From Cudoniella acicularis (lineage: Eukaryota > Ascomycota > Leotiomycetes > Helotiales > Helotiaceae), in NCBI GenBank assembly GCA_013054445.1, contig JAAMPI010000633.1:1-29739 (forward strand): DNA of 29,739 nucleotides. Reading direction: 5' to 3'. This document shows positions 1 through 10,100 of this stretch, piece by piece. Position numbers and translations under genes: made by a program. Below the pieces are notes generated by a model, which was given only the letters and a program-made list of their open reading frames with translations, was not told the DNA's origin and did no database searches. Within the stretch, counting starts at the first letter, position 1. Each line of letters begins with the position of its first letter.

Positions 1-64
1 CGTACCTCTCCCCTTCCTCTTTCCTCCCAAACCCTCATCCCATTCCCCCATCCCCCATCCTCCT

Positions 65-82
65 CACCCTCACCCTCACCCT
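65..82. repeat. Short CACCCT tandem repeat in pyrimidine-rich tract
   Basis: Three perfect copies of CACCCT sit inside a strongly pyrimidine-rich stretch (about 1-125). The tract lies just upstream of a splice acceptor (AG at 146-147), so it is most simply the polypyrimidine body of the intron that precedes the LYR-gene exon. It is not a telomere repeat. Confidence 0.6.
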
Positions 83-147
83 CTTTGGCCCCTTCACCCT
101 CTCATCCTCCTCACAACCTCACTCCAACACTAAGAAACAAAAAACAG

Positions 148-509
148 AGCTCCTCCACCTAGGCCATTCCTACCCCCTAGGCTTCTCCTATTTCCGCCCT
201 AGATTACACAAAGCATTTATGAGTAACGCCTCTGAAACGGATCCAGAGAAAATTAGGGAGGGGATTAGGAGGGGGGAGTTTGTTGTTAAAGGTGAGTGGT
301 GTTGAGTTTTTGAACTGTTTTGAGGAAAAATTAAAAATGTTTTGGATATGGCGTGGGCTAATTTATTCCGCGTTTTTCTTTAGAGATCGAAGCTTTGTGA
401 GTTTTTATTTTTATTTTTGAATATTTTGGATGCTTTGGGTTAGGTTTGATTGAGTTGGGTTAGAAGAAGGGTGCGGGGAAATGAAAAGCAGAGCCTAAGG
501 TCTCTTTAA
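148..509 (+). CDS. LYR-motif protein, ETFRF1/LYRM5-like (3' part, 5' exon outside window)
   Basis: Exons 148-291 and 384-396 encode a coherent stretch with [26 protein letters not shown] and GEFVVKEIEAL. This follows the known LYRM5/ETFRF1 pattern (LLYLGRDYP, YF..RL, PEKIKE, GEFVMKELEAL) closely. That family belongs to the small mitochondrial Complex1_LYR proteins; LYRM5 removes FAD from electron-transfer flavoprotein. The acceptor is AG at 146-147, the first intron has GTGAGT and TTTAG ends (292-383), and phase is kept. The 5' exon lies before the window, or ends at base 1, where a GTACCT donor would fit. The C-terminus is unsure: either TGA at 398-400 or a further intron 397-463 with a last exon 464-509 that reads LRRVRGN and ends in TAA; I prefer the second because the family continues with an LRKYR-like segment. 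No stop or frameshift is seen in the conserved part. Confidence 0.62.
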
Positions 510-1068
510 GATGAAACCCACTGAGTCCTCCCAGTAATTTCAATAGGAGCACAAAGTCGGAAAAATTGGAGATTTGAAGTAGATGATGATAGATATTATA
601 GCAGCTGACTGATGGTATTTCTAGGTACTATCTAAAAAGATATCGAGCGCTCCGCCAGCGATATGACAAGACCTGATGCAAATCCCATCCCATTCGATCC
701 ACGAATGATGCAAGAACAGCCCAACCTGTCCGTCCAAACAAAAATGCATACGACCTAGCAACGCAAACAATGCGACTAATCTAGCAGGCAATGCAATGCA
801 AATGCCAAGCTTTCCCTCTTTCCCAGCCCAACCAGCCAGAATGTCCCCGGCGCAGACGCCAGAAGGATACACCCACTGCACCGACACCTTACGTGCATTC
901 TCGGTCCTCGATCCGGATGGAACCCTAGGAGACAGCCACAGTTGGTGCAGAAAATGTGTGTGCGTGATATGATAAGGATATGCGGAGGCGGATAAATAGA
1001 GTGGCAACCAGCACACACTGGCGAACCGCTTCACTGTTCCCGTGAACATTCCAACGTCCTGTACGACC
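510..1068. other. Intergenic, convergent 3' ends
   Basis: This stretch lies between the end of the LYR-type gene (+) and the stop codon of the methyltransferase (-). It should hold both 3' untranslated regions. Open frames that cross it (for example on the minus strand at 621-1160) have no family signal and overlap the methyltransferase tail. I see no RNA gene. Confidence 0.6.
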
Positions 1069-2757
1069 TCACCCCGGCGAAGGCTTCTTCTTCCGTGCCC
1101 ACCACGCCCCAACCTCGAGACACTCTCCCCACGAAGTCCCATTATTCTTGAGCAGATCATTCATCATGTTTCCTTGCCATCGATCCCACTCGTCTTGCCC
1201 TTTCCCGCTTACTTCCCGGAGGATAGGCTCGAGACTTTCAATCATCTGGACGACCGTCTGGAGTGCGGTTCTCCGAAGCGCCGCTTGTCCCGCCGTCAAC
1301 ATCTTTCGATCGAACTCTCGTGCTTTCCCTTTGGAGGAAATGGTATGGCCGTTGGTTCCCTGTGTAACTGTGCCGCCGCCGACTCCTTCCCGCTCCCACC
1401 GAACTTCTCCAAGTGGTATTGCCAATCGGCGGCTGTCTATCTCGGTCAGATCTTCGGACTCCTGAAGGAGCATGGGGAGCATGGTCGTGCATGGCATCGG
1501 CGTCAACTTTCTCGCTTCTAGCGCTTTAGTAATCCAACCATTGTATTCCGTCAAGTATTGATTTTGCGGTGCCGCCAGAGGTGTTTGTGGTGTTAACGTG
1601 TATGTTCCCATCGCGTTTGTGTGGACTTGTTCTTCGTCTTCGCTATCATCCTCGTCTTCTCTTGTAGCGGGCGGTGCGTGTGCTAGGAGCATTCGTATAG
1701 AGTGATCGCCATCCCAAATTTCCAATGTACCACCGGGTTTCAAAATTCGTAAATATTCGTCCATCAACGACTGCTGCATTCCCGTTGTTGTTGTGACCAT
1801 ACTCATATCCTTCACCATAATCAGATTGAACTCGTCCTCGCGAAAAGGTAAGGGAGTCCGCCGCAAATCATGCTGCACAAATCGCCAATTCATGTCATCG
1901 TCGGAATCCATTCGTGGTGCCAGCGGTGCAATATCTATCCCCGTAAAGGATATCGAGGAGAAACCACGTTGTGAAAAATGTTTATGGCACATCACACTCC
2001 AAAATCCTGTGCCACAGCCTACCTCCAGGACGCGTTTCGGAGGCTTGGTATTAAACGCAGGTGAGCAGACAGGGCCATTGAAGACCTGACATAGCAGCAT
2101 CGTTCGGAGAGTTTGTCGATGTACCTCGGTGAGATCACAGGGAAGCGGATATGGTAGAGACATGTCTCGCAAATATCGTCTCCCGCTCCGTCTCGCGAAT
2201 GGTTTCAAAAGGAGCGCATTTGGCGGTGGGGGATCGCTCGACGTGACTGTTGTCAAGGCACTTGACCCGGTGGTGCTGGAGATACTGCTCGATCGGCCCA
2301 CGGCTTCACCGCGAGCTGCTGCCGACTGGGAGTCTATCGAATGGGCATGTTTGCTTCTGGAGCTGCCGCCGGTGGACGAGGACTTGCGGTTCGCCTGGGA
2401 AATTGCTGCAATAGCCTGCGCCTGGGCGCGTGCTTTGGTGGTTTGGTTCGCGGCAAGTTTATAGTCAGGAAGCGGTGTTGAGAGAAACATACGATCGTGT
2501 TCTCCTTGTTCCACGCGTGGGGATGTTGATTTTGTTGGTGGGTTTGGAACCGAAGATTGGCCGCTGGAACTCGCGTCCTCGGAAGGATGATAGGTCTTGG
2601 ACTTGGGTTTGGACTCGGCAGCGCCGTGGGTTTTCTTAAAGAGGGGCTTCACAGGCTGAGCTTGGGAATTGATAGAGATGTTCGTGTGTGCGGAGGGAGG
2701 TTTGGAGCGATCGGGGCGCTGGCAGGTGGAGTTGTAGAAGAAGGCTGCCTCTGACAT
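1069..2757 (-). CDS. SAM-dependent methyltransferase, class I fold
   Basis: An intronless 562-residue protein. The first ~185 residues are low complexity, rich in Ser, Pro, Lys and Ala, and probably disordered. The catalytic domain follows: SAM-binding motif I VLEVGCGTGFW at about 243-253, motif II FTGIDIAPL at 271-279, LIMVKDMSMV at 312-321, and the post-motif ILKPGGTLEIWDGD at about 338-351. Such motifs define a Rossmann-fold methyltransferase; the substrate cannot be told. An acidic patch (REDEDDSEDEEQ) at about 366-377 and a tail WARKKKPSPG close the protein. The start is the first ATG in a long open frame without an upstream in-frame candidate. It faces the ccr4 gene across a 2.65 kb shared promoter region. 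Similar long fungal methyltransferases are usually annotated only by domain, and I do not assign a more specific role. Confidence 0.85.
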   Translation of the reverse strand: MSEAAFFYNSTCQRPDRSKPPSAHTNISINSQAQPVKPLFKKTHGAAESKPKSKTYHPSEDASSSGQSSVPNPPTKSTSPRVEQGEHDRMFLSTPLPDYKLAANQTTKARAQAQAIAAISQANRKSSSTGGSSRSKHAHSIDSQSAAARGEAVGRSSSISSTTGSSALTTVTSSDPPPPNALLLKPFARRSGRRYLRDMSLPYPLPCDLTEVHRQTLRTMLLCQVFNGPVCSPAFNTKPPKRVLEVGCGTGFWSVMCHKHFSQRGFSSISFTGIDIAPLAPRMDSDDDMNWRFVQHDLRRTPLPFREDEFNLIMVKDMSMVTTTTGMQQSLMDEYLRILKPGGTLEIWDGDHSIRMLLAHAPPATREDEDDSEDEEQVHTNAMGTYTLTPQTPLAAPQNQYLTEYNGWITKALEARKLTPMPCTTMLPMLLQESEDLTEIDSRRLAIPLGEVRWEREGVGGGTVTQGTNGHTISSKGKAREFDRKMLTAGQAALRRTALQTVVQMIESLEPILREVSGKGQDEWDRWQGNMMNDLLKNNGTSWGECLEVGAWWARKKKPSPG

Positions 2758-2904
2758 GTTGAAGGTCTAGGAGTCTAGGAGTTTAGGGCCGGTGTATTGG
2801 CCGGGTCCAATGGTCCACTGCGCAGGTGTTCAGCGGCTGCTTTCGGGGGGGCTCGTGGTCGGAATACTGCTGAATGGCCACTAATCAGCGGCCCAGCTGC
2901 TGGA

Positions 2905-2930
2905 CTGGAGCTGGAGCTGGAGCTGGAGCT
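2905..2930. repeat. CTGGAG microsatellite
   Basis: Just over four copies of the hexamer CTGGAG in tandem, 26 bases long, about 150 bp upstream of the methyltransferase start. It has no visible function. Confidence 0.85.
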
Positions 2931-4192
2931 TCTTCGGTACCGGGTTCCAGCCTAATCTGAAAATCTGGAGAAAGGTCGCCGTCGGACTTGGTACAACATC
3001 GACTCTCGACTACTACTCGCCCAGCGACAGGAGTGCCAGCACCGGCTGCGCGCTCTGGTGGTTGTGGCGAATGCGACGCTGGAACGAGAGCCTGTGGCTC
3101 TGAGAATCTCTCCTTTTGGCCGTTGTGGTCTGCCCAGAAACTCGCTACCAAACATCGCTCGCAGGTGCATTCATGGGCATGGGACACGTGAAGGCCAGGC
3201 AGAGCTTGGGGTGTTGGGCGAGAACTCAGGGGGGAGGGCGAGGAAGGCTGACCTCCACATTTGGAACAGGAGCATGCGACCCTCGGACGCCGCCTTTCGC
3301 AAAGGGACGATGGTTCACGCAAAGAGCCACAGCAAAACCTCTTTCAGACGATGAACCTTTCTTTCAGATTTGTGGGTGAGCTCTAACCTTATACCACAGC
3401 ACCACCGCCGCCCGAGGCTCATAGGGCAATGCACGCCGCTGGAAAGATGGATGGGCGGATGTGACGGCGGCTGCTCGCAAATCAAGTCTCAGGAGTGCAT
3501 TGCGTCCTGATTCATGGGATATCCCAAGCCGGTCCTTCAGTACGCTTCGGTTTGCTGCTCCCTGGCTGCCATGTGTCTAGCCATAACCAGCAAGCAATTA
3601 TAACGCTTACGGAGGAGAGGCCTGGCGAGCAGGCAGACTCGACGAGCATCCCTAACACACCCGTTGGAAGTGGCGGCAGCTCCAAGCGCATAAAGTCTTT
3701 CCCCAGGCCTTGAGGGGGCAACTTCCCCGCCTTATTGCAGAGGTACCCCGGGTTGAGAGACAAGATACGGCATCACTAGACCAGACTAAAGGGCGACAAC
3801 ACAAGTTGGGTGCTCAGCCGAAAACTTTTTACCTATGATTGGTACAGGTACCTGATTTTAGAGCTCTGCCCATCACCCTGCCCAGGCTCCAGTGGGTGGA
3901 GTTGAGATGCAAGCAACCACCGGTGAATTCCTGAAGCAATACCAGACCCCGTACTCCTGTAACTTATAGAACCAGGCCTTCACCCGCCTTCCAATGCTCG
4001 ATGCTCGCCCTTTATTGGAGCGAGGCTGCAGGTCTCAGTCGAGGTCTCACAATCTTCCCGTAATGTCAGTTCCCCGGAGATGTTTTGTTTTTGCTGGCAA
4101 CTACCGCAGTCTGCCGGTTCAAAGCTTGTATCACAGAAAGACATTGGATCTTTCTGGGCGTCAAGAATATCTGCCCGAGTACCAAGCCTGCA

Positions 4193-4221
4193 GGTCGGTA
4201 GGCCGACCACAGGTGCACCTG
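4193..4221. other. Adjacent hairpin and 12-bp palindrome
   Basis: GGTCGG (4193-4198) and CCGACC (4203-4208) form a perfect 6-bp inverted repeat with a 4-base loop. One base later comes the perfect palindrome CAGGTGCACCTG (4210-4221). The pair could be protein-binding sites in the shared promoter region; I have no direct evidence for that. Confidence 0.4.
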
Positions 4222-5406
4222 CAAAGGATGGCTGCATATTCTGATCGAAACGTCTTTATTAATGAATCAATATGCTCGAGTGACCACGGGTGTCACCGGC
4301 ACCCAGCTAGATGGGTCGAAACTATTCCAGGAAAGAAGCGGTCATTTCGGTGGCTGATCTTGTGGAGAGCGCTGGCTCTAGCGGAGATGCTATTTTAGGG
4401 CTTGAAACAAATCATCAATCAATGTGTAGGAATTGGTTAATGAATTGTTGTTGTGTTCGAGAGAACTTCTATGAGACAGGATTGTTTAACCGAAGCCACA
4501 CTCGAGGAGAAATTCGCCTTTGGGGATGTTGAGGACTTGGGATTCGAATTTGGCCGAGATAGTGTCCGTTGGTAACGGAATGTAAAGCGTTGGTTTCCTG
4601 CAGTCCGTGTACTCATGCATTATCTCAAGGTTGCAGTACGCAGAAGGTGTTCGTCATCACATGTGGTAGAAATTTGCTTGGAGTTCCTTGCATCACCAGG
4701 TGCTCGAAGTCGAAATATTGACCTCGCTTAAGTTCCCGCATCGCAACCGCAAATAGCAGCACGTGACAGTACATCCTCGCGCTAAAGCCTCGCCATCCCA
4801 AGTGTTTGGAGAAGGCATATGGGAGGAACCAAACAGAAAGCAGCACAACGACAAGCAATCTGCTCCGCAAACGCCCAATACGACCACGAGACCCTCGGAC
4901 TTGCACTCTTTTAACATCAGGTACGGCTTACGAACCGCTCCGTGCGAACGCTGGTCCCCATTCCACACGTCACTCCTGTCTCTTGCGCTCAAGCTCACCT
5001 TGCCCATAACCACCAGCAGATCCTGCCTCCAAGCACCACCGTCTCAAATAAACATCATTTAGCCTTCAAAGGGCCAACCTATATCTGCAGCGCGTCTGCC
5101 AACTCGTCGTGATCAATTGCCTCTCGAATCAATACCAACAGCTCGACAACAGTTGGCTCCGATCAAACCCCCCCCGAACGCGCCAGACCAGCTGGCCTCC
5201 AAGCAGAGCAAACACTCGGTCGTGGTAGATGCCCAGACAGTACATACAGCAGACCTATGTACCAACGAAGAAGGATCCGATCCCCGCTCTCCAGTCCACC
5301 TACCTGAACCTCCACAACGCTATTCGAAGCTCCTCCATCTCCCAAACGCCTGGCGACTGTATTTCTGCACCCACGCCGCCGCTCGTTTTGTCTGCGGAGG
5401 ATTTAG

Positions 5407-7776
5407 ATGGCCGATGGGTACAGATACCCGCAGCAGAGCGCTGGGAACTACTACTATCAACAGCAGCATACTCAGACTCATCACGCGCGGCACCAGATAA
5501 TTCGCAACGGCACGCCTCCCAATAACCTCCGATCTGCCTTCACCACCGAGACGCCATCTCCCTCCCGATCTCCCGACTCACATTCTCCTGCCCAGAACAT
5601 ATACGGCATGTACAATCAAGGGCAGGCCCAGGGGCATCATGGCCGTGTCAATGGTACTCCCAGTGGGCGAGGGATGCCGTTGATGTACAACTTCCAACAA
5701 CACCAAAGTAGTCATCAACAGCAGCACACGCAACACCACACGAATATACAACAAGATCACGCCGCACATGCAGCGAATGGCTCGGTCCTTGGCCATCACA
5801 CCAACTATTCCTCTGGCGTTTTATCAAACTCAACACCAAGCTTTACACCGAATAGCCTTCAAAATGGACATTCAGGGACAACTCGCGGGGGCCAGGCACA
5901 GCAGATTACCGAGCACTGGGCTGAGCAACTGAAGCTGCACAAAGAGGCCGAGAATGCCAATTTAGCAATGGTGGATCATGGTGCCCCAAATCATTTTGCG
6001 CGGCAGAGAGCAGGGGAAAACCGAGGATTGACATCATCTTCGGGTGCCGAGACTGCCACAGATCACGAAGAGGATAATGCTGATCGAAATCGGCCATATC
6101 GACAAGAATCCGTGGTAAAGCGACAAGACTGGATAAACTTGGACCTCAGTGGGCAAGGGCTGAAGGTTTTGGCCACTCCTCTTTTCAACTATGTCTTCTT
6201 GGGCGATCTCTACGTTGCGTCGAACAAGATTACTCAACTGCCGGCTGCAATTGGTCAACTACGGCATTTAAGACATCTCGATGCTTCGTTCAATCAATTG
6301 AAGGAACTGCCACGGGAGCTTGGGATGTGTGTGTACCTCAGAAACCTTCTCGTCTTTAACAACCAGATTCAAACCTTGCCTAACGAATTGGGATCTCTAT
6401 ATCACTTGGAAATGCTAGGTATTGAAGGCAATCCTCTCGATTCCAACTTGAAATTAGCGATAATGGAAACGGGGTCGAAGGCTGTGATCCAGCAGCTTAG
6501 AGAAGAAGCACCAAGTAATTCCCTGTGGACTTTTGGTTTTGTAAAGTACTGACAGAAAACAGCCCCGATGCCACCACCTGCTCGAAAAATCGTTCCACTT
6601 CAAGATGGCATACCTCCTAATAATCAAGAGAGCTTCAAAGTCTTTTCCTACAACATCCTTTGCGACAAGGCTTGTACAGAAACGCTTTATGGCTACACTC
6701 CATCAGAGGCACTGGCCTGGGAATGGAGAAGGGAGCAGGTTTTGAAGGAGATTGATGAACAAAATGCAGATATTGTTTGTTTACAGGAGGTTGACTCTGA
6801 TACCCACTATGAATTCCTCAGTCCGAAACTTTCCGTTCGAGGATATAAGGGTGTTTTCTGGCCGAGACCACGATCAAAAACAATGCCAGAAAAGGATGCG
6901 AAGTTCGTAGACGGTTGTGCAACATTCTTCAAAGGTAGCAAATTCATCCTCCTCGAGAAATCGCTTGTCGACATTGCAAATATTGCTATTAATCGGCCAG
7001 ACATGAAGAATCAGCACGACATATTTAATCGAGTCATGCCGAGGGATAATATTGCGATCGTCACTTTCTTGGAGAATCGAATCACTGGGTCAAGAGTGAT
7101 AGTTGGGAACGCTCATCTCCACTGGGATCCGCAGTATTCAGATGTGAAACTAATTCAGATGGCCATCCTGATGGAAAATATCAATGCTCTGTCAACAAAA
7201 TATTCCACAAAGCCACCAAGCACAGACAAGGAGAAGAAAGCAGGGTTGGTCGATGAGAATGGAAGCCCAGAAACGAACTTTGAATCGGAATTCGCCCCTT
7301 CAATAAAGTACGGGAGCAACACTCAAATCCCTCTAATTCTATGTGGAGATCTCAATTCCACTTCAGATTCGAGCGTGTACGAATTACTTGCCAAGGGGAA
7401 CATCAAACCTTCCCACAAGGAACTTAGCAACTACCAGTACGGCAATTTCTCCAAGAATGGTATCGAGCATCCATTCTCTCTGCGATCCGCGTACAGTGCT
7501 CTTGACAAAGGTCCGGACCGTGTGACCTTCACCAATTACGTCCCTGGCTTCCGGGATGTCATCGACCACATTTGGTATTCGACAAACACTCTAGAGTTGA
7601 CTGCTCTTTTGGGTGGCGTGGACTCCGAATACATGAAGACGGTACCTGGCTTCCCCAACCATCACTTCCCCAGTGACCATTTATCGATCATGGGTGAATT
7701 TGTTGTCAAGGGTAGAAAAGAGAAAAAGACGCATCCGGAGCCAGATTTTGGTTCTTCGAGCCGGAGGAGAGATTAA
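5407..7776 (+). CDS. ccr4: CCR4 3'-5' poly(A) deadenylase, catalytic subunit of CCR4-NOT
   Basis: Two exons, 5407-6514 and 6563-7776, joined over a 48 nt intron (GTAATT donor, TACTGAC branch, AACAG acceptor) give 773 residues. The N-terminus is Gln/His/Asn-rich and low complexity (about 1-235). Leucine-rich repeats follow (about 240-345: [46 protein letters not shown]), which in CCR4 bind the CAF1 nuclease. The exonuclease-endonuclease-phosphatase domain starts at [11 protein letters not shown]; active-site blocks are CLQEVD with Glu445, GNAHLHWDP near 551-559, CGDLNS near 630-635 and PSDH near 739-742. All catalytic residues of the family are present. The enzyme shortens mRNA poly(A) tails in the cytoplasm. 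The start [10 protein letters not shown] agrees with what I recall of fungal CCR4 N-termini. Without the intron, the frame would stop at the TGA at 6550-6552. Confidence 0.95.
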
Positions 7777-8713
7777 GAAGCATTTTCCGTGGCTTTTGAT
7801 ATAGAAGGTGACGCGAACTAGCTACAATGTGGGATGTTTCTCTCTGCTCATGTATCTGATTCATCGGGGATGGGAATGGTGTTTGGGTTGTCTCGGGTGG
7901 GAGGGACGAACGGAGTGGATGGGTGAATTTTGCATGGACGGATGGGAATTGATGGTCTAATAAGGAAAGCAAGAGAGAATTCCTTGATTGAGCAAGACAC
8001 CTGAAATGCAGAGCACAAACATTATCTTTCTGTCAGAGTTTTTGTGCGAGTTTGCGGTTACAGGTTCTCTCTTGTTCCTTGGTTCCTCGCAAGCAGCGCA
8101 CGGTGTTTTGATAGGCGGCGTTCCGTAATTCATTTTCCTTTTGAGATGGATTGGTCGATCAGATAGATGGATGTTTGGTTGGCCCGTTGGCTGGTTGGTT
8201 GTCTGGTGGATGGATTGGTCTTTGCGAGCATTAAATCAATGGAAACAAATCAAATCAAATCAATGAATGGGTCATAAGAATCTAGAAGATTTGTTTGTGC
8301 ATGGATGAGTGGCAGCAGTCGGAACACTTTGTTTGTGTGCAAGATAGATAAAATGTGATTGGCGTTATTGAAATGTAAGTCCTTTCGTTCCTTTTCTTCT
8401 GAAGAGCAGGTGAGAGATGACCTAAAAAGGCATAAGTGGATCCTTTGATGAGGAATAGCTCTTTGACAATAAGTGCTTCTATTCCTTTCCCCTTACGAGT
8501 CATTTCACCGCTTCCCAGAAAGCTGGGTTGAAAAAATAGAGAAACAGCTTTCGCCCACGTCACACCGTGGGTGCCAAAACACGTGTCCATGCGATGGGAA
8601 ACGCGTTGCTGTGGGAATTGAATTTAAATTACACCGCTATCTTGTGTTGGGCTCTTCCTCGACAAAAACGTTATTTTCCACTACACTAAAGGTTGTGGTA
8701 CAATCTGAACACA
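7777..8713. other. ccr4 3' flank, simple-sequence rich
   Basis: Contains the ccr4 3' untranslated region and then low-complexity DNA: GGTTGG/TGGATG runs near 8150-8220 and AAATC tandem copies near 8245-8262. Minus-strand frames at 7706-7972 and 8282-8590 lack any domain signal. No gene called. Confidence 0.5.
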
Positions 8714-8787
8714 ATGTCTTCGTTATCTGACGAGGAACTGTCGCTCAAATTGACTGAAGATGGAAATGCGAAGTACTACAATTGCGA
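8714..8787 (+). pseudogene. Possible first exon of a lost gene
   Basis: A start codon in good context (ACACAATG) opens a frame MSSLSDEELSLKLTEDGNAK..., whose amino-acid make-up looks like real protein. After YYNC comes GAGTATGT, a strong donor-like GTATGT. No downstream exon in a matching phase could be found: sequence beyond is AT-rich and carries the 8884-8935 hairpin. It may be the surviving 5' end of a gene cut by a later insertion or decay. Family not recognised; could also be chance. Confidence 0.25.
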
Positions 8788-8883
8788 GTATGTCTGTTTA
8801 AAACAGTGCACCTCGAAGTGGTTGCGTCTAAAGTATAATACCTTAACATACTAGAAGATAGAGTATGTGCCTTATTTATACTT

Positions 8884-8935
8884 CAAGCCAAAGCAGTCCG
8901 AATTGCAATAGTGCAATTCGGACTACATTGGCTTG
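8884..8935. repeat. 24-bp near-perfect inverted repeat (hairpin)
   Basis: Arms 8884-8907 and 8912-8935 are inverted copies matching at 22 of 24 bases, separated by the 4-base loop ATAG. The inner parts (AGTCCGAATTGCA and its complement) match fully. Such tight palindromes occur in small non-autonomous transposons or as insertion footprints. I see no target-site duplication that would settle it. Confidence 0.85.
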
Positions 8936-10100
8936 ACGTACACGAATTCGGCCTAGTAAAGCTTAGAGCAAGCTGAAATTTTATACTAAAACCCAAACTA
9001 CTCCGGCTGATATAAAAATCCAGAGCATTCCCATAATTTGCACTGCACCTATTACAAATGGTATCCTGCACTTTTAAAGTACTATCGTACGCAGAGTAGT
9101 ATCCTCGTTGATCTATATTACTAATTCCGGGGATAGTATTAAACCTAGCAAGTCTGAGTGATTGCAACTACTTAAAGAGCTAAATAATAATTACGTGACA
9201 ATATAGGGGTTGCACTTCTCAACAAATCCTCGGAACCGAGAACTGCTTACACCCGAGTCTTCCAGATAGCCTGCTTTTACAATAGAGGTTTAGGCCTGCC
9301 ACGCCATATAACCCTGATGATGTTGGAGTGAGATCTCTTCAGAAGCTCTTTGGCCGGACGGCTTTTTTCTGCTCTAGATAACGATATCGGAGTAAATCGT
9401 GCAACTCCTCATTAGTTATACACATGATTTCGCTAAGAGACAGGGTGCAAAGATAGGGTACAGAGAATAGTTGAAAGATTTACTTGAGTATAATTAGAAC
9501 GAGGCAGGGTGCAGATTTGGGTACTTGGTGAGCTTGCCCAATCATCTGGGCGATACTCAGATGGAAGGGTCGCCTTAATCCAGGGGGTCCGATTTGACTC
9601 CCCTATGTCATTCTAATTATAGGAATCGAGCAGGGAGCCAAATTAGAATCCAACGAAGTTGATAAATTTGGCACTGGCGATGCTCTTAAGATCACTTTTC
9701 CTTTCAGAATCAGGCAGGGAAGATGCATCGGGTGCCTATGGTTATTCAGAGGCTGTGCTTTGATCTCTCGAACCGTCTGTTCGAGGCGATGGATAGTTGA
9801 AGTTTTTGGATGGCGCGGCGGGGTTCTGAATTACGAAGTCACGCTGATGAACGTGATTGTGTGTAAAAAGAGAAGTCTAATTGTTTGTCTAAAAGAAAGA
9901 GAAGTGTTTGAAAGAAGCAGATATTTAAGGTACAAATACAAAGAAGCTAAGCCTGAAATAGAAGTTATGTGATCCTGACGCAGTCGTCTCGACATGAATG
10001 GATTATGGGCCCTGGTTCAGGATAGGCCAATTCTAAGATTAGGAGCATGACCCATGATTTTCCTGTCTCTTCTTGCTGATATCTAGTATAAAGGAGACCA
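8936..10100. other. Gene-poor AT-rich stretch with decayed repeats
   Basis: No coherent gene. A 94-codon minus frame at 8883-9167 and a 70-codon plus frame at 9760-9972 have no recognisable features. Two imperfect copies of CAGGGTGCAxATxxGGGTAC (9441-9461 and 9505-9524), and a related CAGGGAGCCAAATT near 9631, suggest old duplicated or transposon-derived DNA that has mutated. Confidence 0.45.
9441..9524. repeat. Imperfect direct repeat pair
   Basis: CAGGGTGCAAAGATAGGGTA at 9441-9460 recurs as CAGGGTGCAGATTTGGGTAC at 9505-9524, about 64 bp apart. Surrounding sequence (TATAATTAGAACGAG, TCTAATTATAGGAATCGAG) is also partly similar or inverted. It probably belongs to a decayed mobile element. Confidence 0.4.

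Larger units (their letters stand above)
2758..5406. promoter_or_regulatory. Shared leader/promoter region between methyltransferase and ccr4
   Basis: A 2.65 kb GC-rich stretch between two divergent genes. It holds many open frames on both strands (for example 2885-3322 minus, 3994-4398 plus, 5117-5500 plus), none with recognisable domains or coherent splicing. The part just before ccr4 (about 4760-5406) contains several ATGs in other frames and polypyrimidine runs, which fits a long 5' leader with upstream ORFs. A CACGTG E-box-like site occurs near 3184. No tRNA or other structured RNA gene was recognised. Confidence 0.5.

Noticed and set aside
621..1160. 179-codon minus-strand open frame
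   Set aside because: It overlaps the methyltransferase tail in another frame, is rich in Gly/Arg/Leu without domain pattern, and lies mostly in the convergent 3' region.
2885..3322. 145-codon minus frame before the methyltransferase
   Set aside because: Low-complexity Pro/Ala/Cys-rich, ends in translated CTGGAG repeats, no family signal or splice structure.
4118..4130. GGTTCAAAGC as a tRNA B-box
   Set aside because: It lacks the conserved CC end, and no A-box, acceptor stem or anticodon arm can be folded around it.
5117..5500. 127-codon plus frame overlapping the ccr4 start
   Set aside because: It lies in the ccr4 leader in another frame and runs into conserved ccr4 coding sequence; at best an upstream ORF.
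8884..8935. Hairpin as a Helitron 3' end
   Set aside because: The stem is too long and no CTRR terminus follows at the expected distance on either strand.
8883..9167. 94-codon minus frame including the hairpin
   Set aside because: Its C-terminal part is just the translated inverted repeat; no transposase or other motif is visible.
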